A stretch of 5,914 nt of DNA from Gammaproteobacteria bacterium (GCA_027858635.1 JAQICG010000183.1:1-5914); one strand, 5' to 3'; counted from the stretch's first letter, positions 1 to 4,870 are shown. Numbers and translations: made by a program. Notes: a model not told the origin generated them from the sequence alone.

Positions 1-2
1 AA

Positions 3-80
3 TGCGGCGAGTCGAAAGAGGCTAAAGAGGCAGAAGGCAAATGCGGCGAGTCGAAAGAGGCTAAAGAAACAGAAGGCAAA
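3..80 (+). repeat. 39-bp in-frame tandem repeat (two copies) in the precursor gene
   Basis: Bases 3-41 and 42-80 are two tandem copies of a 39-bp unit differing at only two positions (GAGGCA against GAAACA). The unit encodes 13 residues, C-G-E-S-K-E-A-K-E-(A/T)-E-G-K, so each copy adds one modifiable cysteine and keeps the frame. The array may extend further left than the window shows. Confidence 0.95.
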
Positions 81-161
81 TGCGGCGGTGATAAAGCCGA
101 AAGTAAGCCCAAAGTACAGGAAGCCAAATGCGGTGAAGGCAAGTGCGGCGGAGCGAGCTAA
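3..161 (+). CDS. HvfA-type RiPP metallophore precursor, C-terminal part (5' end outside window)
   Basis: This is the last 52 codons of a Cys/Gly/Lys/Glu-rich peptide, ending at TAA 159-161; the start lies upstream of the window. The visible part is built on E-G-K-C-G motifs at 33-47, 72-86 and 135-149, with a variant E-A-K-C-G at 120-134 and a truncated C-G at the left edge. Such repeats are the hallmark of HvfA-family precursors. In that family a multinuclear iron oxidase (DUF692) with a DUF2063 partner converts the cysteines to oxazolone/thioamide groups that bind copper. That chemistry is family knowledge; here only the substrate motif is seen. No hydrophobic signal peptide is visible because the N-terminus is missing. 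The DoxX-type gene 74 bp downstream and the ECF sigma factor after it fit this kind of operon. An ordinary low-complexity cysteine-rich protein is the alternative. Confidence 0.82.
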   Translation, partial: CGESKEAKEAEGKCGESKEAKETEGKCGGDKAESKPKVQEAKCGEGKCGGAS

Positions 162-235
162 GTATTTAACCGCTCGATCAGTTATGACCAGGGACGGTTT
201 ATTAATGGCAAATAATCAAGGTAACAAGAGCGATT

Positions 236-835
236 ATGAAACGGATACTTAATAAATTATACGAAACACTGAACATCACAAAATCGGCTGGCTTTCTCGC
301 GCCGCTGGCATTACGATTGTATCTGGTGCCGATATTCTGGATGGCGGGAACCAGAAAACTAGCCAATATGGATTCCACCATTGAATGGTTCGGCAATCCG
401 GACTGGGGTCTCGGCCTGCCGTTTCCTGAAATTATGGCCTGGGCTGCGGCCCTGACGGAATCGGGCGGTGCCATATTATTGCTCGTCGGGCTGGCTGTTC
501 GCTGGATAACGATTCCGCTGATGGTAACGATGCTGGTGGCCATGTTTACGGTGCATTGGCAAAACGGCTGGCTGGCCATCGCGGAAGGCTCGGACAGTCT
601 TTTTGCCAATGATCGTACTGTCGCCGCAATCGAACGCCTTAATGTCTCCAAAGATATTTTAAGAGAACACGGTAATTACAGCTGGCTAACAGAACACGGC
701 AGTATTGTTATGCTCAATAATGGTATCGAGTTCGCGACTACCTATTTCATTATGCTGCTGGTGTTGTTCTTCTACGGCGCCGGGCGTTATCTCTCTATCG
801 ACTACTGGTTTAAAAGGCACTGGCTAAAAACTTAG
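236..835 (+). CDS. DoxX-family membrane protein, HvfX-like (RiPP metallophore operon)
   Basis: A 199-residue inner-membrane protein of the DoxX family. Hydrophobic segments lie at about residues 20-40, 67-88, 91-108 and 165-183. A long hydrophilic loop (about 112-160) separates helices 3 and 4, and the C-terminus reads G-A-G-R-Y-L-S-I-D-Y, typical of DoxX proteins. Glu75 in helix 2 and His107 at the end of helix 3 are polar residues in or near the membrane that could bind metal or quinone; this is inference. DoxX members accompany HvfA/HvfB/HvfC genes in many proteobacteria (HvfX), where a role in copper handling or maturation has been proposed. The ATG at 236 follows AAGAG at 226-230, a modest ribosome site. 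The gene follows the precursor by 74 bp on the same strand with no strong terminator between, so co-transcription is likely. Confidence 0.85.
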   Translation: MKRILNKLYETLNITKSAGFLAPLALRLYLVPIFWMAGTRKLANMDSTIEWFGNPDWGLGLPFPEIMAWAAALTESGGAILLLVGLAVRWITIPLMVTMLVAMFTVHWQNGWLAIAEGSDSLFANDRTVAAIERLNVSKDILREHGNYSWLTEHGSIVMLNNGIEFATTYFIMLLVLFFYGAGRYLSIDYWFKRHWLKT

Positions 836-894
836 CTTGAAAAATCTTATAGGTTGTATCAATAATTGAGATTTACTGTTTTGCGGATAAAGGC

Positions 895-926
895 TACCTT
901 ATATTAAGTCATTATTCTATAAGGTA
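895..926 (+). promoter_or_regulatory. Inverted repeat overlapping the sigma-factor ribosome site
   Basis: TACCTTATA at 895-903 is the perfect reverse complement of TATAAGGTA at 918-926, with a 14-nt spacer. The right arm contains the AAGG (921-924) that is the only plausible Shine-Dalgarno sequence for the TTG start at 933. As RNA this would be a 9-bp, AU-rich hairpin hiding the ribosome site; as DNA it could be an operator. The pairing is seen; the function is inferred. Confidence 0.5.
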
Positions 927-932
927 ACTATT

Positions 933-1523
933 TTGGGCAAAAATGCATTACACACTTCACACTCCAGAAATGTTGATGCTGAACAGGTTGCGTCGATGAG
1001 GGAAGAGATGCTGCGCTTTACCACTTTGCAGCTGCGCGATGCGGTGCTGGCCGAGGATGTCGTCCACGAAGCCATTAGCGCCGCCATCTCATCAGCCCAA
1101 TACAATGGCCGGGGCAGTCTTAAGAGCTGGGTATTTGCCATACTGCGAAATAAAATTATTGATGTTATCCGCGAGCGCAATCGCCACCCGACCGAATCTT
1201 TTATCGAAGACGATGAGAATGATGATGCGTTTGATGGCAAAGGCCACTGGAAAAAAACACATAAGCCCTCTGACTGGGGTCAACCTGAAAATAATCTAGA
1301 TAATGAGCAGTTCTGGGTCGTTTTTGAAATCTGCCTTAATCATCTGCCGGTCAATACCGCCCGTGTGTTTATGATGCGGGAACACCTCGGGTTTGAGCTT
1401 AAGGAGGTGTGCAGGGAGCTTAATCTGAGCGACAGCAACGCCTGGGTGATCATGCACCGCGCACGCTCGCAGCTACGAAAATGTCTGGAACTTAACTATA
1501 TACGGGGAGGGCGGCTCTCATGA
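933..1523 (+). CDS. ECF-type RNA polymerase sigma factor, TIGR02943-like
   Basis: A 196-residue extracytoplasmic-function sigma factor that would direct RNA polymerase to a stress regulon. Region 2 spans about residues 23-85, including A-E-D-V-V-H-E (40-46) and the core-binding/-10 helix S-W-V-F-A-I-L-R-N-K-I-I-D (65-77). An acidic linker (86-127) contains D-G-K-G-H-W. Region 4 spans about 129-190, with L-P-V-N-T-A-R-V-F-M-M-R-E followed by a helix-turn-helix ending A-W-V-I-M-H-R-A-R. The linker and the R-V-F-M-M-R-E motif resemble the TIGR02943 subgroup, which pairs with a small zinc anti-sigma. From memory, a Neisseria Ecf sigma factor of this kind sits beside DUF692/DUF2063 genes and msrAB. 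The start is TTG 933, with AAGG at 921-924; an ATG at codon 22 would cut region 2 close. It overlaps the anti-sigma start by ATGA. Confidence 0.9.
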   Translation: MGKNALHTSHSRNVDAEQVASMREEMLRFTTLQLRDAVLAEDVVHEAISAAISSAQYNGRGSLKSWVFAILRNKIIDVIRERNRHPTESFIEDDENDDAFDGKGHWKKTHKPSDWGQPENNLDNEQFWVVFEICLNHLPVNTARVFMMREHLGFELKEVCRELNLSDSNAWVIMHRARSQLRKCLELNYIRGGRLS

Positions 1524-1693
1524 TGAATTGTAAACAGGCGACCCGCCTGGTATCGCAGTCACAGGATCGGGAGTTATCCCTGCCTGAACGTATTCGCCTG
1601 CGCTTTCACCTGCTGATGTGTTCAGGCTGCTCTAATTATAATAAACAGATGAGTTTTATCCGCAAGGCCATGCAGAAACTCAGAGAGCGTTAA
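1520..1693 (+). CDS. Small zinc-finger (zf-HC2) anti-sigma factor
   Basis: A 57-residue protein. Cys4 near the N-terminus and H30-x3-C34-x2-C37 make up the zinc-binding set of zf-HC2 / zinc anti-sigma domains. It has no transmembrane helix, so it should act in the cytoplasm and bind the sigma factor encoded just before it. In related soluble pairs, oxidation or metal displacement at this site frees the sigma factor; that mechanism is family knowledge, not shown here. The ATG at 1520-1522 overlaps the sigma TGA (1521-1523) as ATGA, which implies translational coupling and near-equal synthesis. A second ATG follows at once (1523). GGGGAGG at 1504-1510, inside the sigma gene, is a strong ribosome site. 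Too short for a 60-residue ORF cut-off, it is easily missed. Confidence 0.85.
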   Translation: MMNCKQATRLVSQSQDRELSLPERIRLRFHLLMCSGCSNYNKQMSFIRKAMQKLRER

Positions 1694-1733
1694 CTCATAT
1701 AATGGCAATTAATACTCGCTGTGGAACCGTTTG

Positions 1734-1763
1734 TTGCAATATAGGACCATTCAGTCCTATAAT
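1734..1763 (+). promoter_or_regulatory. Sigma-70 promoter of the TetR gene
   Basis: TTGCAA (1734-1739) and a perfect TATAAT (1758-1763) are separated by 18 bp. Transcription would begin about 7 bp after the -10, at or beside the A of the ATG at 1770. The spacer is occupied by the inverted repeat at 1740-1761, so a bound repressor would block polymerase. Confidence 0.6.
1740..1761 (+). promoter_or_regulatory. Putative TetR operator 1 (autoregulation)
   Basis: TATAGGAC (1740-1747) and GTCCTATA (1754-1761) form a perfect 8-bp inverted repeat around a 6-bp spacer. It lies between the -35 and -10 boxes of the TetR promoter. The core GGAC-N6-GTCC recurs before the next operon at 2376-2389. Size and symmetry suit a TetR dimer. 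Confidence 0.65.
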
Positions 1764-1769
1764 GTACCC

Positions 1770-2357
1770 ATGACTGCTGGCAGACCTTTACAATTTGATC
1801 CCGACACAGCGCTTGAATCCGCCATGCAGCTTTTCTGGCAAAAAGGTTACGAGTCGACTTCGCTGAATGATCTACTGAAAGCGACCGGGCTTTCGAAAAG
1901 CAGCCTGTATCAGACCTTTGGCAACAAGCACCAGTTGTTTGAACAGAGTATTGCCCACTATCGCCAGCACCTGGTGCAGGATCTGAAAGCGATGCTGAGC
2001 AATGCCCGGTCAGGTCGCCAGTTTATCGAGAAGATATTCTTCAGTGTTGCCGATGAAGTCAAAGGTAAAAATTCCAGACGCGGCTGCCTGGTCATGAACA
2101 CCGCCTCGGAATTCGCACAAAGCGACCCGGTGATCGCCAGACTGGTGAAACAGGGTACTAAAGGTTTTTACGATGTTTTCGAGACAGCAGTAAGACGCGC
2201 ACAAAACGAAGGTGACATACCGGCTAATAAAGATGCCCGGACACTGGCGATCTACCTCGTCAGCTCAATGAGCGGGCTTAAAACACAGGTTAAAGCCGGC
2301 GCCAGTGCAGTAGATATTAATTCAACAGCAAAAATAATTCTTTCCGCGCTATTTTGA
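1770..2357 (+). CDS. TetR/AcrR-family regulator, NemR-like cysteine redox sensor
   Basis: A 195-residue repressor. The N-terminal helix-turn-helix domain (about 1-60) begins T-A-G-R-P-L-Q-F-D and has the TetR recognition region A-T-G-L-S-K-S-S-L-Y-Q-T-F-G-N-K (38-53). The ligand/sensor domain contains R-R-G-C-L-V-M-N, placing the only cysteine at position 106, and Lys175 lies in the segment after S-M-S-G-L-K. E. coli NemR senses bleach and electrophiles through Cys106, with Lys175 proposed as its partner, so this protein may sense reactive chlorine, quinones or aldehydes (inference). The ATG at 1770 is chosen because TetR homology begins there. The longer TTG start at 1731 would translate through the operator. 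No ribosome site precedes the ATG, matching a leaderless transcript. Two GGAC-N6-GTCC sites suggest it controls itself and the operon that follows. Confidence 0.85.
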   Translation: MTAGRPLQFDPDTALESAMQLFWQKGYESTSLNDLLKATGLSKSSLYQTFGNKHQLFEQSIAHYRQHLVQDLKAMLSNARSGRQFIEKIFFSVADEVKGKNSRRGCLVMNTASEFAQSDPVIARLVKQGTKGFYDVFETAVRRAQNEGDIPANKDARTLAIYLVSSMSGLKTQVKAGASAVDINSTAKIILSALF

Positions 2358-2375
2358 GTTTTTTTGCTTTTTTGT

Positions 2376-2389
2376 GGACCGAAAGGTCC
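2376..2389 (+). promoter_or_regulatory. Putative TetR operator 2, before the decarboxylase operon
   Basis: GGACC (2376-2380) and GGTCC (2385-2389) form a perfect inverted repeat with a GAAA centre. The core GGAC-N6-GTCC has the same spacing as the site at 1740-1761. A weak -10-like GATAAC follows at 2391-2396, so the site may overlap the promoter. It could instead be a short hairpin after the TetR gene, but the U-rich tract (2360-2373) lies on its 5' side, which is wrong for an intrinsic terminator on this strand. Confidence 0.5.
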
Positions 2390-2396
2390 CGATAAC

Positions 2397-2411
2397 ACAG
2401 GCTGAGCCTGT
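2397..2411 (+). promoter_or_regulatory. Small inverted repeat in the decarboxylase leader
   Basis: ACAGGC (2397-2402) and GCCTGT (2406-2411) pair perfectly around a TGA loop, just upstream of the GAGGA ribosome site (2419-2423). It could be a leader hairpin or a protein site. There is no T-tract after it, so it is not an intrinsic terminator. Confidence 0.35.
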
Positions 2412-2431
2412 CAACTTTGAGGATAACGATT

Positions 2432-2986
2432 ATGCAAGACTTTCCATATCACACAAAAGAAACTGCGCCGAAACAGGCACTACCGATTTTTGAGAGCGCC
2501 GAAAAAACCTACGGCATGGTACCGAATCTCTATAAGAAAATGGCTGAATCCCCGGCTCTGCTCAAAGGCTATACCAGCTTGAGCGATATATTCAGCAACA
2601 GCTCATTAAGCCCGGTTGAACAGCAGGTAGTTCTAATCGCCACCAGCGCCACAAATAAATGCGAATACTGCGTCAGTGTCCACAGCGTTATTGCCGACAT
2701 GATCAAGGTTCCGCAGGAAGTCACCGCCGCTTTACGCGAAGGTCATGATATACCGGACACACGCTTACAGGCACTGCGTAAATTCACGCAGTCAGTGGTT
2801 GATGCCAGAGGCTGGGTCGATGAATCCGAAGTCAATGCGCTCATGGAGCACGGTTACACACGACAAAATGTGCTGGACGTCATTCTTGGTGTGGGCATGA
2901 AGACTCTGTCAAATTACACCAATCATCTGGTTGAAACAGAGCTGGATGAGCCTTTTCAGGGCAGAGCCTGGAAACACGGTGCCTGA
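2432..2986 (+). CDS. Carboxymuconolactone decarboxylase / AhpD-like family protein
   Basis: A 184-residue, cytoplasmic, all-helical protein of the CMD/AhpD superfamily. The active-site signature C77-E-Y-C80-x3-H84 follows P-V-E-Q-Q-V-V-L-I-A (61-70), the usual order of conserved Glu and then C-x2-C-x3-H. AhpD-type members use the cysteine pair as a thiol-disulfide redox centre, so a peroxidase-like or disulfide-reductase role is more likely than true decarboxylation. The conserved N-terminal stretch about residues 28-45 (G-M-V-P-N-L ... S-P-A-L-L) is typical of longer members that include such a lead region. The ATG at 2432 is chosen over TTG 2417 because GAGGA at 2419-2423 is 8 nt before it. 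It is probably the first gene of an operon with the two genes after it, under the TetR regulator. Confidence 0.9.
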   Translation: MQDFPYHTKETAPKQALPIFESAEKTYGMVPNLYKKMAESPALLKGYTSLSDIFSNSSLSPVEQQVVLIATSATNKCEYCVSVHSVIADMIKVPQEVTAALREGHDIPDTRLQALRKFTQSVVDARGWVDESEVNALMEHGYTRQNVLDVILGVGMKTLSNYTNHLVETELDEPFQGRAWKHGA

Positions 2987-3003
2987 TTAATTTAAAACTG
3001 TAT

Positions 3004-3060
3004 GGGCTGAGCATTGAAGGAAGCGCATTGCGTCTGTATTTCTGATCTCAGCCCTGAGGA
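3004..3060 (+). promoter_or_regulatory. Long-range inverted repeat beside the ribosome site of the DoxX-like gene
   Basis: GGGCTGAG (3004-3011) is the exact reverse complement of CTCAGCCC (3047-3054), with a 35-nt loop. The right arm touches the GAGGA ribosome site (3056-3060) of the gene starting at 3068. CTCAG (3047-3051) can alternatively face CTGAG (3054-3058), although its 2-nt loop makes that fold poor. It may tune translation between the first and second genes of the operon; only the complementarity is seen. Confidence 0.4.
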
Positions 3061-3067
3061 TAAAATC

Positions 3068-3472
3068 ATGATTGGTCATAATAAGAATCTGGAATATTCA
3101 CTGCTATTTCTTCGCCTGTCAGTGTTTCTCGTTATGTTCATGTGGACTATCGATAAATTTATCAATCCTGAACATACGGCCGGTATATACGAAAGTTTCT
3201 ATTACATAGCAGGACTGGAGACTGCTCTCGTATATGCAATAGGAACCGTAGAGATAATCCTACTGTTAATGTTTCTCGCCGGTTATAAAAAGCTATACAG
3301 CTATGGCATCGTCCTGGCCATTCATGCAATATCCACCTTGTCCTCATTTAAACAGTATCTTGCACCTTTTGATGGTGCAAACTTGTTATTTTTTGCTGCC
3401 TGGCCCATGCTGGCGGCATGTTTGACTTTATTCATGTTACGTGACGAGGATAAAAAGTTAAGTATTGATTAA
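3068..3472 (+). CDS. DoxX-like four-helix membrane protein
   Basis: A 134-residue inner-membrane protein with hydrophobic helices at about residues 10-28, 52-72, 77-93 and 104-123. This is the four-helix plan and size of DoxX/MauE-like proteins. Helix 1 carries R16 and ends in M-W-T-I-D-K-F, helix 2 contains Glu62, and helix 3 contains His86. The motif S-F-K-Q-Y-L-A-P-F-D-G lies between helices 3 and 4. DoxX-like proteins often sit beside thiol or redox genes, as here next to an AhpD-like protein; a quinone-linked or thiol-relay role is inference. The ATG at 3068 is preferred over TTG 3014: GAGGA at 3056-3060 is 7 nt upstream, the extra N-terminus would be polar, and the same GAGGATAA string precedes the previous gene. 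It is 81 bp after that gene and likely co-transcribed. Confidence 0.8.
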   Translation: MIGHNKNLEYSLLFLRLSVFLVMFMWTIDKFINPEHTAGIYESFYYIAGLETALVYAIGTVEIILLLMFLAGYKKLYSYGIVLAIHAISTLSSFKQYLAPFDGANLLFFAAWPMLAACLTLFMLRDEDKKLSID

Positions 3473-3530
3473 ATATACACATGTATTCCTGTCGATGCAT
3501 ATTGAAGAGTTTCTAAAAGCGGAGTAAAAG

Positions 3531-4307
3531 ATGGAACACATTCACAATAATGCGTTTCGTGATGTACGCAACTACCCTGAAAAATTCCTTAAAATTATCG
3601 GCGACAAACTTTGTCTTCCGGTGACATACAAAAAGTCGTGGGATGACGGTTTTGCTGCCAGAGGCTGGAAACTTGATGCCAGCATCGGTGATCCTCAAAT
3701 CATAGCCAGTACTCGCGAGACCGGTGAAAACATAAATACGTCCGTTTTTGTTCACGACATTCTGGATCATTTCCTTTCCGGCTTTGGCGTCAGTGGCCAT
3801 CGCAGCGAAGCCATGGCGTTGATGCAATTATCAAAACGTACCGGCTCTGATCCGCGACCGGACTATGAGCAAAACATCAGGGAGGACATTCTTAACGGGT
3901 ACGTCAATGGTGAACCCTTTGCGGAATTTCTGCCCGATCAGATCACAGAATTATTACCTTCCGATACTAAGATGTCCGATAAGGAAATTAGCGCTTTTCT
4001 AAAACAAAATATTACCGCCAACTATCTGAACGATATTCTTGTCCAGCATTTTTTCACACTGGGCAAGGCTGGAGAGAATCATGCCATTGCCAGCCGGAGG
4101 AAGCTGGGTTTAGTACCGGATAAACAGACCGAAACAGGGCTGACGTTGCAAAAACTGCTGGAGCACATCGACTCAGAAGTGAAACAAGCAGATATAGACT
4201 CGCTTGAGGGATTTATCAGCATTGATAACAGCCATGTGATCTTTACTGCAAAAGGGAGCAGTCAGCTCGTATTATCAGAGCCTTATCAGATTGTTATTCG
4301 TTCATAG
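3531..4307 (+). CDS. Protein of unknown function with a possible HDxxDH...HRxE metal site
   Basis: A 258-residue protein that I do not recognise. It looks soluble, with no signal peptide or membrane helix. The most striking segment is V-F-V-H75-D76-I-L-D79-H80-F-L-S-G-F-G-V-S-G-H90-R-S-E93, a His/Asp/Glu cluster on a predicted helix-loop-helix. Coq4 proteins have a related-looking HDxxH then Glu zinc motif, but the spacing differs by one or two residues, so homology is not claimed. The middle (about 100-210) is charged and probably helical. The C-terminus (225-258) looks beta-rich. The ATG at 3531 has GGAG at 3521-3524. The gene follows the DoxX-like gene by 58 bp on the same strand, suggesting it belongs to the TetR-controlled operon, though it could have its own promoter. 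No terminator is clear after it. Confidence 0.75.
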   Translation: MEHIHNNAFRDVRNYPEKFLKIIGDKLCLPVTYKKSWDDGFAARGWKLDASIGDPQIIASTRETGENINTSVFVHDILDHFLSGFGVSGHRSEAMALMQLSKRTGSDPRPDYEQNIREDILNGYVNGEPFAEFLPDQITELLPSDTKMSDKEISAFLKQNITANYLNDILVQHFFTLGKAGENHAIASRRKLGLVPDKQTETGLTLQKLLEHIDSEVKQADIDSLEGFISIDNSHVIFTAKGSSQLVLSEPYQIVIRS

Positions 4308-4368
4308 TATCGACTTTCAGCTTGTAGAGATCTGCAAGATTATGCACCAGCCCCCGCTAAACCAATTG

Positions 4369-4475
4369 TGCTGCGGTTTTCCCCCTCAGATGATTAATGT
4401 CCATGTCATCACGCGCCGCGAAGTGTGACGAATGCTTTGTATTGAAAAAATCAATGTAAAAGTATCTGCTTCAGC
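4369..4475 (+). repeat. 107-bp dispersed direct repeat R1, copy 1
   Basis: This stretch recurs at 5681-5788 with one single-base indel (5 against 6 C in the C-run) and four substitutions, three of them near the 3' end. Inside are an imperfect hairpin, GTCA-T-CAC with GTGTGAC around a GC-rich loop (4405-4429, one bulged T), and the short palindrome ATTGA-N5-TCAAT (4441-4455). A bulged GC-rich hairpin near transposase remnants resembles a REP-type element. No coding content is seen between 4308 and 4460. Confidence 0.9.
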
Positions 4476-4678
4476 GCGGTAGGGTGCAAAAAACGCAGAG
4501 CATTGCACCGTATGAAATAAATCTAGAGTTCAGATCCCACGATTCCTCTTTAAAGGAGCTGGCCGGCCTGTTCGGAGTATCGCCTTCGCGCATATCGCAT
4601 ATCCAGCTATCCATGGACACCGGCCGGTTTTCGCCGTTGCAACGAAAGGCTGTGAAGCAGTGCAAAGTCAAGCAATGA
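4460..4678 (+). pseudogene. Helix-turn-helix fragment, probable transposase C-terminal remnant
   Basis: An open frame between a stop at 4457-4459 and TGA 4676-4678; the first possible start is GTG 4484, giving 64 codons. Codons 22-42 from that GTG read S-L-K-E-L-A-G-L-F-G-V-S-P-S-R-I-S-H-I-Q, a clear helix-turn-helix like those ending some REP-associated (Y1/IS200-like) transposases. No ribosome site precedes the GTG, the catalytic HUH domain is absent, and the frame closes inside the 31-bp repeat. It is therefore best read as a broken 3' fragment. A small free-standing DNA-binding protein is possible but less likely. Confidence 0.5.
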
Positions 4679-4690
4679 CCCCATGACACT
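4660..4690 (+). repeat. 31-bp direct repeat R2, copy 1
   Basis: It is identical to 5650-5680 except for one base (A4686 against G5676). It contains GCAAAGTCAAGCAATGACCC, a string often seen around REP-associated transposase genes in gammaproteobacteria. It lies exactly where the two transposase fragments meet. Confidence 0.9.
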
Positions 4691-4841
4691 CCAAATGTAT
4701 GAAGATATTGAATTTGACCGGCATGAGAGAACTGGCAGGCCGTTAAACGCAGAACGATTTATAGAAAAAGCAGAGCAGCTATTATGTAGAGATTTGAAAA
4801 AGAAAAGGCCAGGGCCGAAGGCTGATAATGCGGGCAATTAA
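4683..4841 (+). pseudogene. REP-associated tyrosine (Y1) transposase, C-terminal remnant
   Basis: The frame from ATG 4683 to TAA 4839-4841 encodes 52 residues. It carries the typical tail of REP-associated Y1 transposases: R-H-E-R-T-G-R-P-L-N ... F-I-E-K-A-E-Q-L-L-C-R-D-L-K-K-K-R-P-G-P-K-A. The full proteins are roughly 200 or more residues, with an HUH motif and catalytic Tyr, none of which is present, so the element cannot be active by itself. The text right after the stop (GTATTGTGTCCCCAGAATT) is the usual sequence downstream of such genes and confirms the 3' end. It is fused through repeat R2 to a different helix-turn-helix fragment. The match is from memory of the family. Confidence 0.65.
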
Positions 4842-4850
4842 GTATTGTGT

Positions 4851-4870
4851 CCCCAGAATTCCCCAGAATT
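4851..4870 (+). repeat. 10-bp tandem duplication
   Basis: CCCCAGAATT is repeated twice without a gap, just after the transposase remnant. It is probably a slippage product at the element's end. Confidence 0.85.

Noticed and set aside
184..252. 22-codon plus-strand ORF between the precursor and the DoxX gene
   Set aside because: No ribosome site or recognisable peptide motif, and it overlaps the DoxX start in another frame.
202..651. 149-codon open frame on the minus strand
   Set aside because: It lies antisense to the DoxX gene, which has clear membrane helices and family features; the minus frame has no domain or ribosome site.
917..1240. Minus-strand 107-codon open frame
   Set aside because: Antisense to the sigma factor; the translation is Ser-rich and resembles no family.
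1731..1769. TTG start giving 13 extra residues on the TetR protein
   Set aside because: The extension would translate the promoter and operator palindrome, and TetR homology begins at the ATG at 1770.
3014..3067. TTG start giving 18 extra residues on the DoxX-like protein
   Set aside because: The ATG at 3068 has a good GAGGA site 7 nt upstream; the extra residues are polar and lie in the hairpin region.
3513..3827. 104-codon open frame on the minus strand
   Set aside because: Antisense to the start of the 258-residue gene, without a ribosome site or motif.
4321..4338. Hairpin after the unknown gene as a terminator
   Set aside because: The stem is short with a wobble pair and is followed by ATTATG, not a T-tract.
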